From: Alistipes sp.
GTDB lineage: Bacteria; Bacteroidota; Bacteroidia; Bacteroidales; Rikenellaceae
DNA: 64,000 bases
Reading direction: 5' to 3'
Assembly: GCA_031285405.1 (NCBI GenBank)
Contig: JAITWH010000029.1
Location: 17,125-81,124, forward strand
Part shown: piece by piece, positions 18,534 to 27,657 of the stretch
Position numbering within the stretch: position 1 is the stretch's first letter
How the letters are laid out: every line of letters starts with the position of its first letter
Program-made: the position numbers and the translations under genes
Notes under the pieces: model-generated
What the model saw: the letters and a program-made list of their open reading frames with translations, nothing else
Told to the model about the DNA's origin: nothing
Database searches by the model: none

Positions 18534-18775
18534 TTACGCAGTCCCCGTCATCCCGACAGAGCGAAGCGACGAGGGATCTACCTTATAGACTAAAACAGGT
18601 GTCGCAAATGTAACACTCGCCAAAAAAAAGTGTATCATTCGTAACACTCGGGGTAAAAAAAGCGTTACATCGGTAACACAGGGGCAAAAAAAAGCGTTAC
18701 ATCCGTAACACTTTTTTTCAATAAATTCCGCGTTAGCCTCATTTTCAACTTTCAATTTTCAATTCTCAATTAATC
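18478..18775. repeat. Full-length composite repeat with a GTTAC hairpin array
   Basis: Starts inside the DUF5689 gene with ATTGAAAGTGGAAAATTGAA, then the second-version hairpin GCGGC-AACG-GCCGC, AGCGATTTTTAGTTACGCAG, and the module GTCATCCCGACAGAGCGAAG. Next come four GTTAC/GTAAC hairpin units separated by A or T runs (18599-18718), then GCGTTAGCC and the inverted terminal module CAACTTTCAATTTTCAATT, ending in the last codons of tatD. Confidence 0.8.
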
Positions 18776-19547
18776 TAAAGATGCGGCAAGCGTTAGCAGT
18801 AGTAACGGCGGCGACATCCTCCGGAAGCAAGCCCTTTATTTCGGCAATTTTTTCGCAAATGAGTGACAGATAAGCACTTTCGTTACGCCCACCGCGATGT
18901 GGAACGGGTGTGAGATATGGCGCATCGGTCTCCAAAACGATCTCCGACAGCCGCATATCGGCCACTACGGCGACAAGCGGCGATTTTTTGTAGGTCACCA
19001 CCCCGCCGATCCCTAACACGAAATCGCCGCACTCCCTCGCCGCCCGATACTCCTCCGAAGTGCCTGAGAATGCGTGCATTACCCCTCTGAGCCCGCGCCC
19101 CTGAAACTCGCCCAGAAGTGCCAGCATCTCGGGCCAGGCATCGCGTGTGTGGAGCGCTAACGGCAGGTCGTATCGCAGCGAGAGCTCGATCAGGCGGCGC
19201 AGAGCCGCGGTCTGCTCGGCCAGAAAGTCGCGACTCCAATGGAGGTCTAAACCCACCTCGCCGATGGCGCAAAATCCTCCGGCGGGCGGCGAGGCGAGGT
19301 GCCGCTCCACGATCTCCAGTTCGCGCTCCCACTCAGGATTGTCGTTTATCAAGGTCGGATGCACCCCCATCATAGGCAGGCACACCCCGGGCCAGGCGGC
19401 GCACATGACCAACATGGCGTCGTGGCTGCCGGAGTCGATTGCGGGACAAAGTATGCGCTCGACGCCGGCCGCCAGAGCGCGCCTAACAGCTTCGTCGCGA
19501 TCGTCGTCATACGCGCCGTCGAACATGTGTGAATGTGTATCTATCAT
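18759..19547 (-). CDS. tatD: TatD-family metal-dependent hydrolase
   Basis: 262 residues of TIM-barrel hydrolase, cytoplasmic, with family DNase activity. The N-terminal metal motif is THSHMFD (His5, His7). Further markers are GEVGLDLHW, LHTRDAW, GVMHAFSG and LETDAPYLTP. The final residues IEN and the stop are read from the terminal module of the adjoining repeat. It is followed upstream (12 bp away) by dprA and birA on the same strand, a likely operon birA-dprA-tatD. Despite the name, the family has no proven role in Tat export. Confidence 0.92.
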   Translation of the reverse strand: MIDTHSHMFDGAYDDDRDEAVRRALAAGVERILCPAIDSGSHDAMLVMCAAWPGVCLPMMGVHPTLINDNPEWERELEIVERHLASPPAGGFCAIGEVGLDLHWSRDFLAEQTAALRRLIELSLRYDLPLALHTRDAWPEMLALLGEFQGRGLRGVMHAFSGTSEEYRAARECGDFVLGIGGVVTYKKSPLVAVVADMRLSEIVLETDAPYLTPVPHRGGRNESAYLSLICEKIAEIKGLLPEDVAAVTTANACRIFRLIEN

Positions 19548-19558
19548 CTATCTGTGGT

Positions 19559-20659
19559 TCATATTCGTTCGTACATTCCGCCGGGCAGGCGTCGCACCCG
19601 TCCGGCAAATTCCAATTCAAGCAGCAGGGGGGCCAACGCGGTGTGTCCCAGTGCGGTGAGTTCGCCCAGCGCGTCGACCGAGGTTGCGTCGCCGCTCACG
19701 AAGCATCCCAACAACCCCTCGGCGTCGGCGGAGATTCCGGCGGGTGCGGGTCGCGGCTTTTCGCCCACCTCGGGCACGTAGAGGTCCCACGCCAACGCGC
19801 GAACGATATCCTCGCCGCTGCACACCATCGCCGCGCGTTCGCTCTTGATGAGGCTGTTGGTTCCGAAGGCCACCTCGTCGGTCGCCCTGCCGGGCACGGC
19901 CATCACCGTGCGATCGTACCCCAACGCGAGTTCGGCGGTGGCGATGGCGCCGCTCTTGTGCGGGGCCTCCACGACGACCGTCCCCTCGGCCAGCCCCGCG
20001 ATGATGCGGTTGCGCTGAAGGTAGAAGTCGCCCGTCTGCTTGCTGTTGGAGTGGCACTCGGAGACTATCGCCCCGCCGTGCCGCAGGATGTCGCGCGCGA
20101 CGTCGGCGTGCTGGGCTGGGGTGACGTCGGGCAGTGTGTTGGCGAGCACGGCGACTGTCGGCACGCCGTAACGCAGCGCCGCGCGGTGGCAGTGGACGTC
20201 GATGCCGAAGGCCAATCCGCTCACTATGCAGAGGTCGGGCACGCGCTCGGCGAGTTGGCGCACCAGTCGGTCGCACATCGTCTGGCCGTAGGTCGAGATT
20301 TTGCGCGTGCCCACCATCGACACACACCTCATCCGCAACGCCTCCGCCTCGCCGCGCAGATACAACACATGGGGATAGTCGCCCATCTCGCGCAGCAGGG
20401 GCGGATAGTCGGGATCGGTGGAGGCCATCGCGGCGATCTCGTGGCGGCGGGTGTAGGTCAGTTCGGCCTCGGCCTGCCGGTGGAACTCTTTTCGGGAGAT
20501 CTGTCTGGCGAGGGTTTCGCGCAGCCCGCCCTTAGCTGCGAGGTCGGCGGCGGATGCGGCGTAGATTGCGTCGGCGGTGCCGAACCGTGCCAGCAGCTGG
20601 GCAGCCGTCCGGGCTCCGATGCCGCTCTCAAGGGTCAGCGCTATGTCGTTTACGTTCAT
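19559..20659 (-). CDS. dprA: DNA-processing protein DprA
   Basis: 366 residues. An N-terminal helix-hairpin-helix-like region (ESGIGARTAAQLLARFGTAD) is followed by the Rossmann-fold DprA domain with SMVGTRKISTYG, GLAFGIDVHCH and the later NRIIAGLAEGTVVVEAP. A C-terminal winged-helix-like segment begins near SVDALGELTALG. It loads RecA on incoming single-stranded DNA during transformation. The ATG overlaps the birA stop (20656-20659). No com genes adjoin it. Confidence 0.93.
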   Translation of the reverse strand: MNVNDIALTLESGIGARTAAQLLARFGTADAIYAASAADLAAKGGLRETLARQISRKEFHRQAEAELTYTRRHEIAAMASTDPDYPPLLREMGDYPHVLYLRGEAEALRMRCVSMVGTRKISTYGQTMCDRLVRQLAERVPDLCIVSGLAFGIDVHCHRAALRYGVPTVAVLANTLPDVTPAQHADVARDILRHGGAIVSECHSNSKQTGDFYLQRNRIIAGLAEGTVVVEAPHKSGAIATAELALGYDRTVMAVPGRATDEVAFGTNSLIKSERAAMVCSGEDIVRALAWDLYVPEVGEKPRPAPAGISADAEGLLGCFVSGDATSVDALGELTALGHTALAPLLLELEFAGRVRRLPGGMYERI

Positions 20660-21384
20660 ATCTGTATCACGAATGAGACCTCCCGAAAGAGATAGTGTTT
20701 GAGCGCGCCGCCGGAGTGTTCGATCGCCAGCTCGCCGCCCCTGCCGACTCCGCGAACGATGCCCGTGAACTCGCCGCCGTCGGGCAGGGCGTATCGCGCG
20801 GGGGTGTCCAACCGGTAGATCTTCGAGTGGTAGTCGCGCCGCAGCTCCTCGCGCGACTCCTCGCCGTCGAGCATCGCGAAGCGCGCGAGCAGCCGTTCGT
20901 GAAAACGCGTCAGCACCTCGCGCCGGTCGAACTCGCGCCCTGTCTCGCGCGCCATCGAGGTGGGGTTGGGCAGCCACTCCTCGAAGTTGGTCTGGTTGAC
21001 GTTGATGCCGACCCCCACGCCGCTGCGCGAGAGCATTCCGCCCGGGCCCGACGAGTGGTCGATCAGCACGCCGGTGATCTTGCGGTCGCCGATGTAGATG
21101 TCGTTCGTCCACTTTACCCGCGCCTCCAACCCGTAGCCGGCAAACATGTCGACCAGCGCCATCGCCACCGCCTGCAACAGCAGGAACTGATCGCCGGTGC
21201 GCAGCCGAGAGGTGTCCAACACCACGCTGAACATCAGGTTCTCGCCCGCCGGCGCACTCCACACCCGCCCCCGTTGTCCGCGCCCCTCGGTCTGGTGGTC
21301 GGCCACCACTACGTCGCCGTGACGGTACCTCCCGTCCTTCGCCTCGTCGATGGTCGAGGTCAATTCTTCGAAATAGTAAAACAT
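20656..21384 (-). CDS. birA: Biotin--[acetyl-CoA-carboxylase] ligase
   Basis: 242 residues, class I biotin protein ligase lacking the N-terminal repressor helix-turn-helix. The biotin/AMP motif reads EGRGQRGRVW and the catalytic KWTNDIYIGDRKITG is present. A C-terminal SH3-like part is visible (FTGIVRGVGRGGELAIE). It attaches biotin to the carboxylase carrier protein. First gene of the birA-dprA-tatD run, divergent from the oligopeptidase gene across 50 bp. Confidence 0.93.
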   Translation of the reverse strand: MFYYFEELTSTIDEAKDGRYRHGDVVVADHQTEGRGQRGRVWSAPAGENLMFSVVLDTSRLRTGDQFLLLQAVAMALVDMFAGYGLEARVKWTNDIYIGDRKITGVLIDHSSGPGGMLSRSGVGVGINVNQTNFEEWLPNPTSMARETGREFDRREVLTRFHERLLARFAMLDGEESREELRRDYHSKIYRLDTPARYALPDGGEFTGIVRGVGRGGELAIEHSGGALKHYLFREVSFVIQI

Positions 21385-21398
21385 TAGTCAAAAATAGT

Positions 21399-21406
21399 TA
21401 CTTTTG
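21399..21406 (+). promoter_or_regulatory. -7 promoter element of the prolyl oligopeptidase gene
   Basis: TACTTTTG matches TANNTTTG and stands 28 nt before the ATG at 21435. A -33 TTTG is not obvious. Confidence 0.45.
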
Positions 21407-21434
21407 TCATCAAATCCAAAGACCCTAAACAATC

Positions 21435-23561
<2,127 letters not shown>

Positions 23562-23568
23562 GTGCGGT

Positions 23569-24162
23569 ATGGAGGTTCTGGTGATACAAAACAAGATCTA
23601 CGAGATTCGCGGGCGGCGGGTGATGCTCGACTTCGACCTGGCGGAGCTGTATCAGACCGAGACAAGGCGAATCAACGAGGCGGTCAAGCGTAACATAAAG
23701 CGTTTCCCCGACGACTTTATGTTCCAACTCTCGTCGAATGAATTTACCAACTTGATGTCGCAAAATGCGACATCAAGTTGGGGAGGCATCCGAAAATTGC
23801 CCTATGCCTTTACGGAGCAGGGAGTTGCGATGTTGTCGGGGCTCCTCAAGAGCGACGCCGCGATCTATGCGAACATCGCCATCATGCGCGCCTTCGTGGC
23901 CATGAGGGACTACCTGACCACCACCCGCACGCTGACGGCCGAGTTAGCCGAGATCCGCTCGATGCTCGAACTGATGCGGCACACCGACGAGGAGACCATG
24001 GAGGCGGTGAACGACCTGTCGGAGTTCACGCGCGACGAGATCGACAACCTCTACGCCGCCTTCGCCGCGCTGTCGTCCAAAACACCGAAATTAGAGAAAC
24101 CAAGAGCGCCCATAGGTTACCAAACCTCGGGCACCGCAAAAAAAACAGTAGATAGAAAATGA
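23569..24162 (+). CDS. ORF6N domain-containing DNA-binding protein
   Basis: 197 residues. Residues about 1-90 form the ORF6N domain of phage antirepressor-like proteins (IRGRRVMLDFDLAELYQTET, AVKRNIKRFPDDFMFQLS, KLPYAFTEQGVAMLSGLL). The C-terminal half is helical with MRAFVAMRDYLTTTR. Function in cellular genomes is unknown, probably DNA-binding. The coding sequence contains a perfect 16-bp hairpin (23747-23781). The stop overlaps the aspartokinase start (ATGA at 24159). The setting between housekeeping genes gives no sign of a prophage. Confidence 0.88.
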   Translation: MEVLVIQNKIYEIRGRRVMLDFDLAELYQTETRRINEAVKRNIKRFPDDFMFQLSSNEFTNLMSQNATSSWGGIRKLPYAFTEQGVAMLSGLLKSDAAIYANIAIMRAFVAMRDYLTTTRTLTAELAEIRSMLELMRHTDEETMEAVNDLSEFTRDEIDNLYAAFAALSSKTPKLEKPRAPIGYQTSGTAKKTVDRK

Positions 24163-25433
24163 AAGTTTACAAGTTCGGAGGCGCGTCGGTGCGCTCGGCC
24201 GAGGGGGTCAAGAACCTCAAATACATTGTGGAGGATGAGCGCGGCGGCCTCTTCATCATCGTCTCGGCGATGGGCAAAACCACCAACGCACTCGAAACGG
24301 TCATCGACCACTTCATGGCCGGCCGGCGCGACGAGGCGACGGCAGAGTTCGCCGCCGTCGAGACCTACCACAACGGCATCATCGCGGGGCTGTTCGAAGA
24401 TGCGAAAACGCCAGCCGCGGTTCAAAAACTCTACGACGAGGTGCGCGCGATAATCGCGAAAGAGAGCGCGGAAGAGCGCGACTTCGAGAGGTGGTACGAC
24501 AACATAGTGAGCTACGGCGAGCTGATCTCGACCACCATCATCTCGGAGTACCTCAACTCGGCCGGCGTGCGCAACCGCTGGGTCGACATGAGGCGTTGTT
24601 TCGTGACGGACGATCGGTTCAAGTACGCCAACGTCGACATGGACGCTTCGGGCGAGCGTCTGCGCGCCGCGGTGGCCGAAGGAGCTGCCGACGGGGTCGA
24701 TGTGTTTGTGGGCCAGGGCTTTATCGGCGCAACGACCGGCGGCGCAACCACCACCCTCGGGCGCGAGGGGTCGGACTACTCGGCGGCCGTCGTGGCCTCG
24801 GTGTTGGACGCCGACAGCGTGGCGATCTGGAAAGATGTGATAGGGGTGCTGAACGCCGACCCGAAGATCTTCCCCGAGAGCACCTTCATCCCCGAGCTCA
24901 CCTACCGCGACGCCATCGAGCTGGCCTTCAGCGGCGCGCAGATCATCCATCCGAAGACCATCAAGCCGCTGCAAAACAAGAACATACCGTTGTACGTGAG
25001 GCCCTTCGGCGACAAGTTCGCGAGCGGCAGCGTGATCCGTGGCGAGATCGCCGCCCCCATCGAGGTGCCGATCCTGATTCTGAAGCGCGGCCAGGTGCTG
25101 TTGCAGATCCGCCCGCACGACTACTCGTTTGTGTTGGAGGAGCGTCTGGGCGACATCTTCCCCATTTTGGAGCGATTCAACACCAAGGTCAACCTTGTGC
25201 AGACCTCGGCCATCAACATGAGTCTGTCGATCGACCGCACGCGCCGGTTGGACGAGTTGGTGAGGGAGTTGGAGTCGCGCGGATTTTTCGTCACCCGCGA
25301 CGAGGGTCTTGAGCTGCTCACGATCCGTGGCTACACCCAGCCCTACCTCGAACGTTACAGCCGCGTGCCAGGCATCTTCCTCGCCCAACGCACCCGCAAA
25401 ATCCTTCGCCTCATGCGCAAAGAGACGGAGTGA
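24159..25433 (+). CDS. lysC: Aspartate kinase, monofunctional
   Basis: 424 residues. The kinase domain starts with KVYKFGGASV and contains TTTLGREGSDYSAAVVAS. C-terminal ACT domains begin near residue 295 and may give feedback control by lysine or threonine. It catalyses the first step of the lysine/threonine/methionine pathway, in the cytoplasm. Other pathway genes are not in the window. The start overlaps the ORF6N stop, and a strong hairpin terminator follows. Confidence 0.93.
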   Translation: MKVYKFGGASVRSAEGVKNLKYIVEDERGGLFIIVSAMGKTTNALETVIDHFMAGRRDEATAEFAAVETYHNGIIAGLFEDAKTPAAVQKLYDEVRAIIAKESAEERDFERWYDNIVSYGELISTTIISEYLNSAGVRNRWVDMRRCFVTDDRFKYANVDMDASGERLRAAVAEGAADGVDVFVGQGFIGATTGGATTTLGREGSDYSAAVVASVLDADSVAIWKDVIGVLNADPKIFPESTFIPELTYRDAIELAFSGAQIIHPKTIKPLQNKNIPLYVRPFGDKFASGSVIRGEIAAPIEVPILILKRGQVLLQIRPHDYSFVLEERLGDIFPILERFNTKVNLVQTSAINMSLSIDRTRRLDELVRELESRGFFVTRDEGLELLTIRGYTQPYLERYSRVPGIFLAQRTRKILRLMRKETE

Positions 25434-25437
25434 CCGG

Positions 25438-25480
25438 AAAAAAGAGGCGGGGACATTTGAAATGTCCCCGCCTCTTTTTT
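25438..25480. terminator. Strong bidirectional terminator
   Basis: 21-nt arms (25438-25458 and 25460-25480) pair perfectly, with an A6 start and a T6 end around GAGGCGGGGACATTT. Lies between convergent lysC and the lipoprotein operon and fits intrinsic termination in both directions. Confidence 0.9.
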
Positions 25481-25487
25481 CACGTTC

Positions 25488-26099
25488 TTACTCTAACGGT
25501 ATCATCTCATACTCAAGGCTGTAATCCACAACCATCACATTTGCACACGATCCTTCGACAACAATTTCTTCACCGAACTCGTCTCCTTTCAGATAAAGTT
25601 TGTAGTCCGCCGGAACTGCCAAATATGTAAACGATGAGGTTATCACCAACGCATGGTCGGGCTTTATGGATAAAATCGTTTCGGAATCGAGCTCCGGCCT
25701 TATTTGTTGATCTCCCCTCTGATAGAACCATCTTGCACCGTCGTCATACTGAAATGTTCCGTCCGGGGATATCCACGTCGGAACCTTGACATTCTGCTCG
25801 TCACCCGTGAATTTGAATGCACGTGAATCTCCGCTACTGAATGTCATCCTGTCGTAAGCGTTATCCCGTGGATTAAAAATATATGGCTGTTCGACCGAGG
25901 AGTTATTGTATATCATCATGGGATAGTTTGTTTTGACAGACTCTTCCATTTCTCCCCTATAACTGCGAACCTCATACTCGATCCTTTCGAACGAGAAGTT
26001 TTTGCTTACCTCCGGCACATCCGGAGTCGGCTCACTGTCGCACGACGAAAGAGCCGCAATCACAGACACACAGCAAATATATTTAACGATTTTATTCAT
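25488..26099 (-). CDS. Small lipoprotein, possible aerolysin/ETX-like fold
   Basis: 203 residues with lipoprotein signal MNKIVKYICCVSVIAALSSC. The mature protein pairs a strand such as YPMMIYNNSSVEQPYIFNPR with a later run SIKPDHALVITSSFTYLAV. That pattern (Asn-Ser-rich strand, Gln turn, then Pro-x-x-x-x-Val-x-x) is like the ETX/MTX2 beta-pore-forming family. The resemblance is by eye only and is an inference. Second gene of an operon, 9 bp after the pentanucleotide-controlled lipoprotein. Confidence 0.75.
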   Translation of the reverse strand: MNKIVKYICCVSVIAALSSCDSEPTPDVPEVSKNFSFERIEYEVRSYRGEMEESVKTNYPMMIYNNSSVEQPYIFNPRDNAYDRMTFSSGDSRAFKFTGDEQNVKVPTWISPDGTFQYDDGARWFYQRGDQQIRPELDSETILSIKPDHALVITSSFTYLAVPADYKLYLKGDEFGEEIVVEGSCANVMVVDYSLEYEMIPLE

Positions 26100-26108
26100 G
26101 CCTCTTTG

Positions 26109-27545
26109 TTAATTCATGCTTACTGGTGTAGTGGGAATGCCATTCAAAACCTTGCTGCGGGTCTTTTGTCCGGTAGCAATGTCATATTCGTCGAGATTCA
26201 CGATGATATCCGTACAATCTATATTTTCCCACGTACCTTCTTCCCATATATAGAAACCTGTATTCTGCCCCCTCATACGTGCCCGATAATCTATATTTGC
26301 CCTCTTTCTGGTGACCGTTATCGACACGTCGACTCTCTTATACGGAGCGATAACGAGAGGAAAATTATACTCTCTATCGTCGGCAACCGTTTCTTGCTCT
26401 CCATACGACCATTCTTGATTCGCCCCAACAGATATAGATAGATTCGACTCTACGACGATAAGATCCATCTTCATGTCTGTTTTGACTAAAGTTGTAAGGG
26501 TTGTATTTCTGTTAAATGTGGAAGACTTTTGTGCTCTTTCGGTGATTTTTGTAGACATTGTTTGTTGAATGCTGCCGTTGTTTCTGTACGACCCAGAGAC
26601 AAAAAAAGACGGTGCATCCGTAATGGAAGTCGTTCCATTTGGGCTTACCTGCATCTCCACTAAATCAAATTCGTCGCAAGGCCTGATCTCGAACTCCGTC
26701 GTTCCATAGGTAGGAGCATCCGAAAACGTCAGTCTTCCCGTGTAGTTATCTCCTGCATAAGGTTTAAGTACGATGGAGCCCGGAGGTAAAAAAGGAGGAT
26801 AGGAGGGACTGAAGGGACTTTTACGGGCGAATGGACTTGAGATCATAAATGAAGTTGCATCCAAATTACCTTTGCGAATAAACAAACCTGTACCGTAGGT
26901 ATCCGTACTGTCTTTTACATACAGAAAAGGAACATCCGGCTCGCTTGCCCAAACTCCGACCGATACCAGGAAATGAGGATTTTCATAGGCCGTTAAATAG
27001 TATTCGCCTAAAACCATAGATCCGTTCGGAATTTTTCTCAGATAAAATTTTTGATTACTGTTCCCCCACTCTGTTTCCAATTTCAATTCCTTGTTCAATC
27101 CCACATCCGAAACATATTTCCTACCGGAGGCATTCTGTTTCACGATAATGTTTACGGGCATTCCTACGATACCTTCAAGGCCAAGTTCATCGTCTGCGGA
27201 AGCTCTCGTCCGGTTTGTATACACCACCGGCCAAGGTCCGGATTCCGGAAAAACACCAATAGAAGTATTTTCCATACTATACGGCAAAGGTTCGATTAGT
27301 GACGATAAATCAATAATGCTGTCGGTCGCCGGCGCCAATGAGCGAGACCGAACAACATCCGTTTTCTCGGACATGACTGCCTCCGAAAGAGCGCTCACCT
27401 CGGGGGTGATCTCCTCGATCAAATCGTCATTAGCACAGGAGAAGAAGAGAAGAGAAGAGAAGAGAAGAGAAGAGAAGAGAATCTGGTTAAATTTCTCATG
27501 ATTGTAATAATTAAAGTTAGTAGAATTATTTTCGTCAACTTTCAC
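26109..27545 (-). CDS. Large lipoprotein with a pentanucleotide repeat in its signal peptide (canonical ATG out of frame)
   Basis: The frame open to GTG at 27545 gives 478 residues, but the likely true start is the ATG at 27499. It follows a leader (ACTAACTTTAAT) like that of the other SSR lipoprotein and opens MRNLTRFSSLLFSSLLF. Seven GAGAA units (27447-27481) follow. As the sequence stands, that ATG runs into a stop after 26 codons, and loss of one unit would give a clean lipoprotein signal ending FFSC. So the gene looks switched off, or weakly expressed from the GTG. The mature part has a Pro/Phe-rich hinge and a C-terminal half with SIQQTMSTKITERAQKSSTF and NFPLVIAPYKRVDVSITVTR, patterns like aerolysin/ETX-type beta-pore formers (inference). 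Confidence 0.75.
   Translation of the reverse strand: MKVDENNSTNFNYYNHEKFNQILFSSLLFSSLLFFSCANDDLIEEITPEVSALSEAVMSEKTDVVRSRSLAPATDSIIDLSSLIEPLPYSMENTSIGVFPESGPWPVVYTNRTRASADDELGLEGIVGMPVNIIVKQNASGRKYVSDVGLNKELKLETEWGNSNQKFYLRKIPNGSMVLGEYYLTAYENPHFLVSVGVWASEPDVPFLYVKDSTDTYGTGLFIRKGNLDATSFMISSPFARKSPFSPSYPPFLPPGSIVLKPYAGDNYTGRLTFSDAPTYGTTEFEIRPCDEFDLVEMQVSPNGTTSITDAPSFFVSGSYRNNGSIQQTMSTKITERAQKSSTFNRNTTLTTLVKTDMKMDLIVVESNLSISVGANQEWSYGEQETVADDREYNFPLVIAPYKRVDVSITVTRKRANIDYRARMRGQNTGFYIWEEGTWENIDCTDIIVNLDEYDIATGQKTRSKVLNGIPTTPVSMN
27447..27481. repeat. Pentanucleotide repeat (GAGAA)7 inside a signal-peptide coding region
   Basis: Seven perfect units on the plus strand (TTCTC on the coding strand), then a partial unit. 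One unit changes the frame by 5 nt, so only every third length keeps the ATG at 27499 in frame. The present length does not. Confidence 0.9.
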
Positions 27546-27612
27546 GACACAAGACCTCTTGAAAATTCAAAGCATAAATCAACAAATCATCATATCAAGC
27601 AAAGCTGCGCGG

Positions 27613-27620
27613 CAAAGATA
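27613..27620 (-). promoter_or_regulatory. -7 promoter element of the pentanucleotide lipoprotein operon
   Basis: TATCTTTG on the minus strand. Predicted transcript start near 27609 gives a leader of about 110 nt to the ATG at 27499, close to the 107 nt of the sister operon. No clear -33 TTTG. Confidence 0.5.
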
Positions 27621-27657
27621 CGAAATGTTTTTGAAAACATCTTCTATCTAAGCCTTT

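Noticed and set aside
18599..18718. Possible CRISPR array in the GTTAC hairpin region
   Set aside because: Units are short palindromes bordered by homopolymer runs, with no unique spacers and no cas genes nearby.
19559..21391. 610-codon open frame on the minus strand joining birA and dprA regions
   Set aside because: The upstream part is an out-of-frame shadow of birA. DprA starts at 20659 with the usual ATGA overlap.
25488..27545. Antisense frame at 27091-27501 ending in a run of Glu/Lys/Arg
   Set aside because: It is the reverse reading of the pentanucleotide tract and lacks any start context or homology-like motif.
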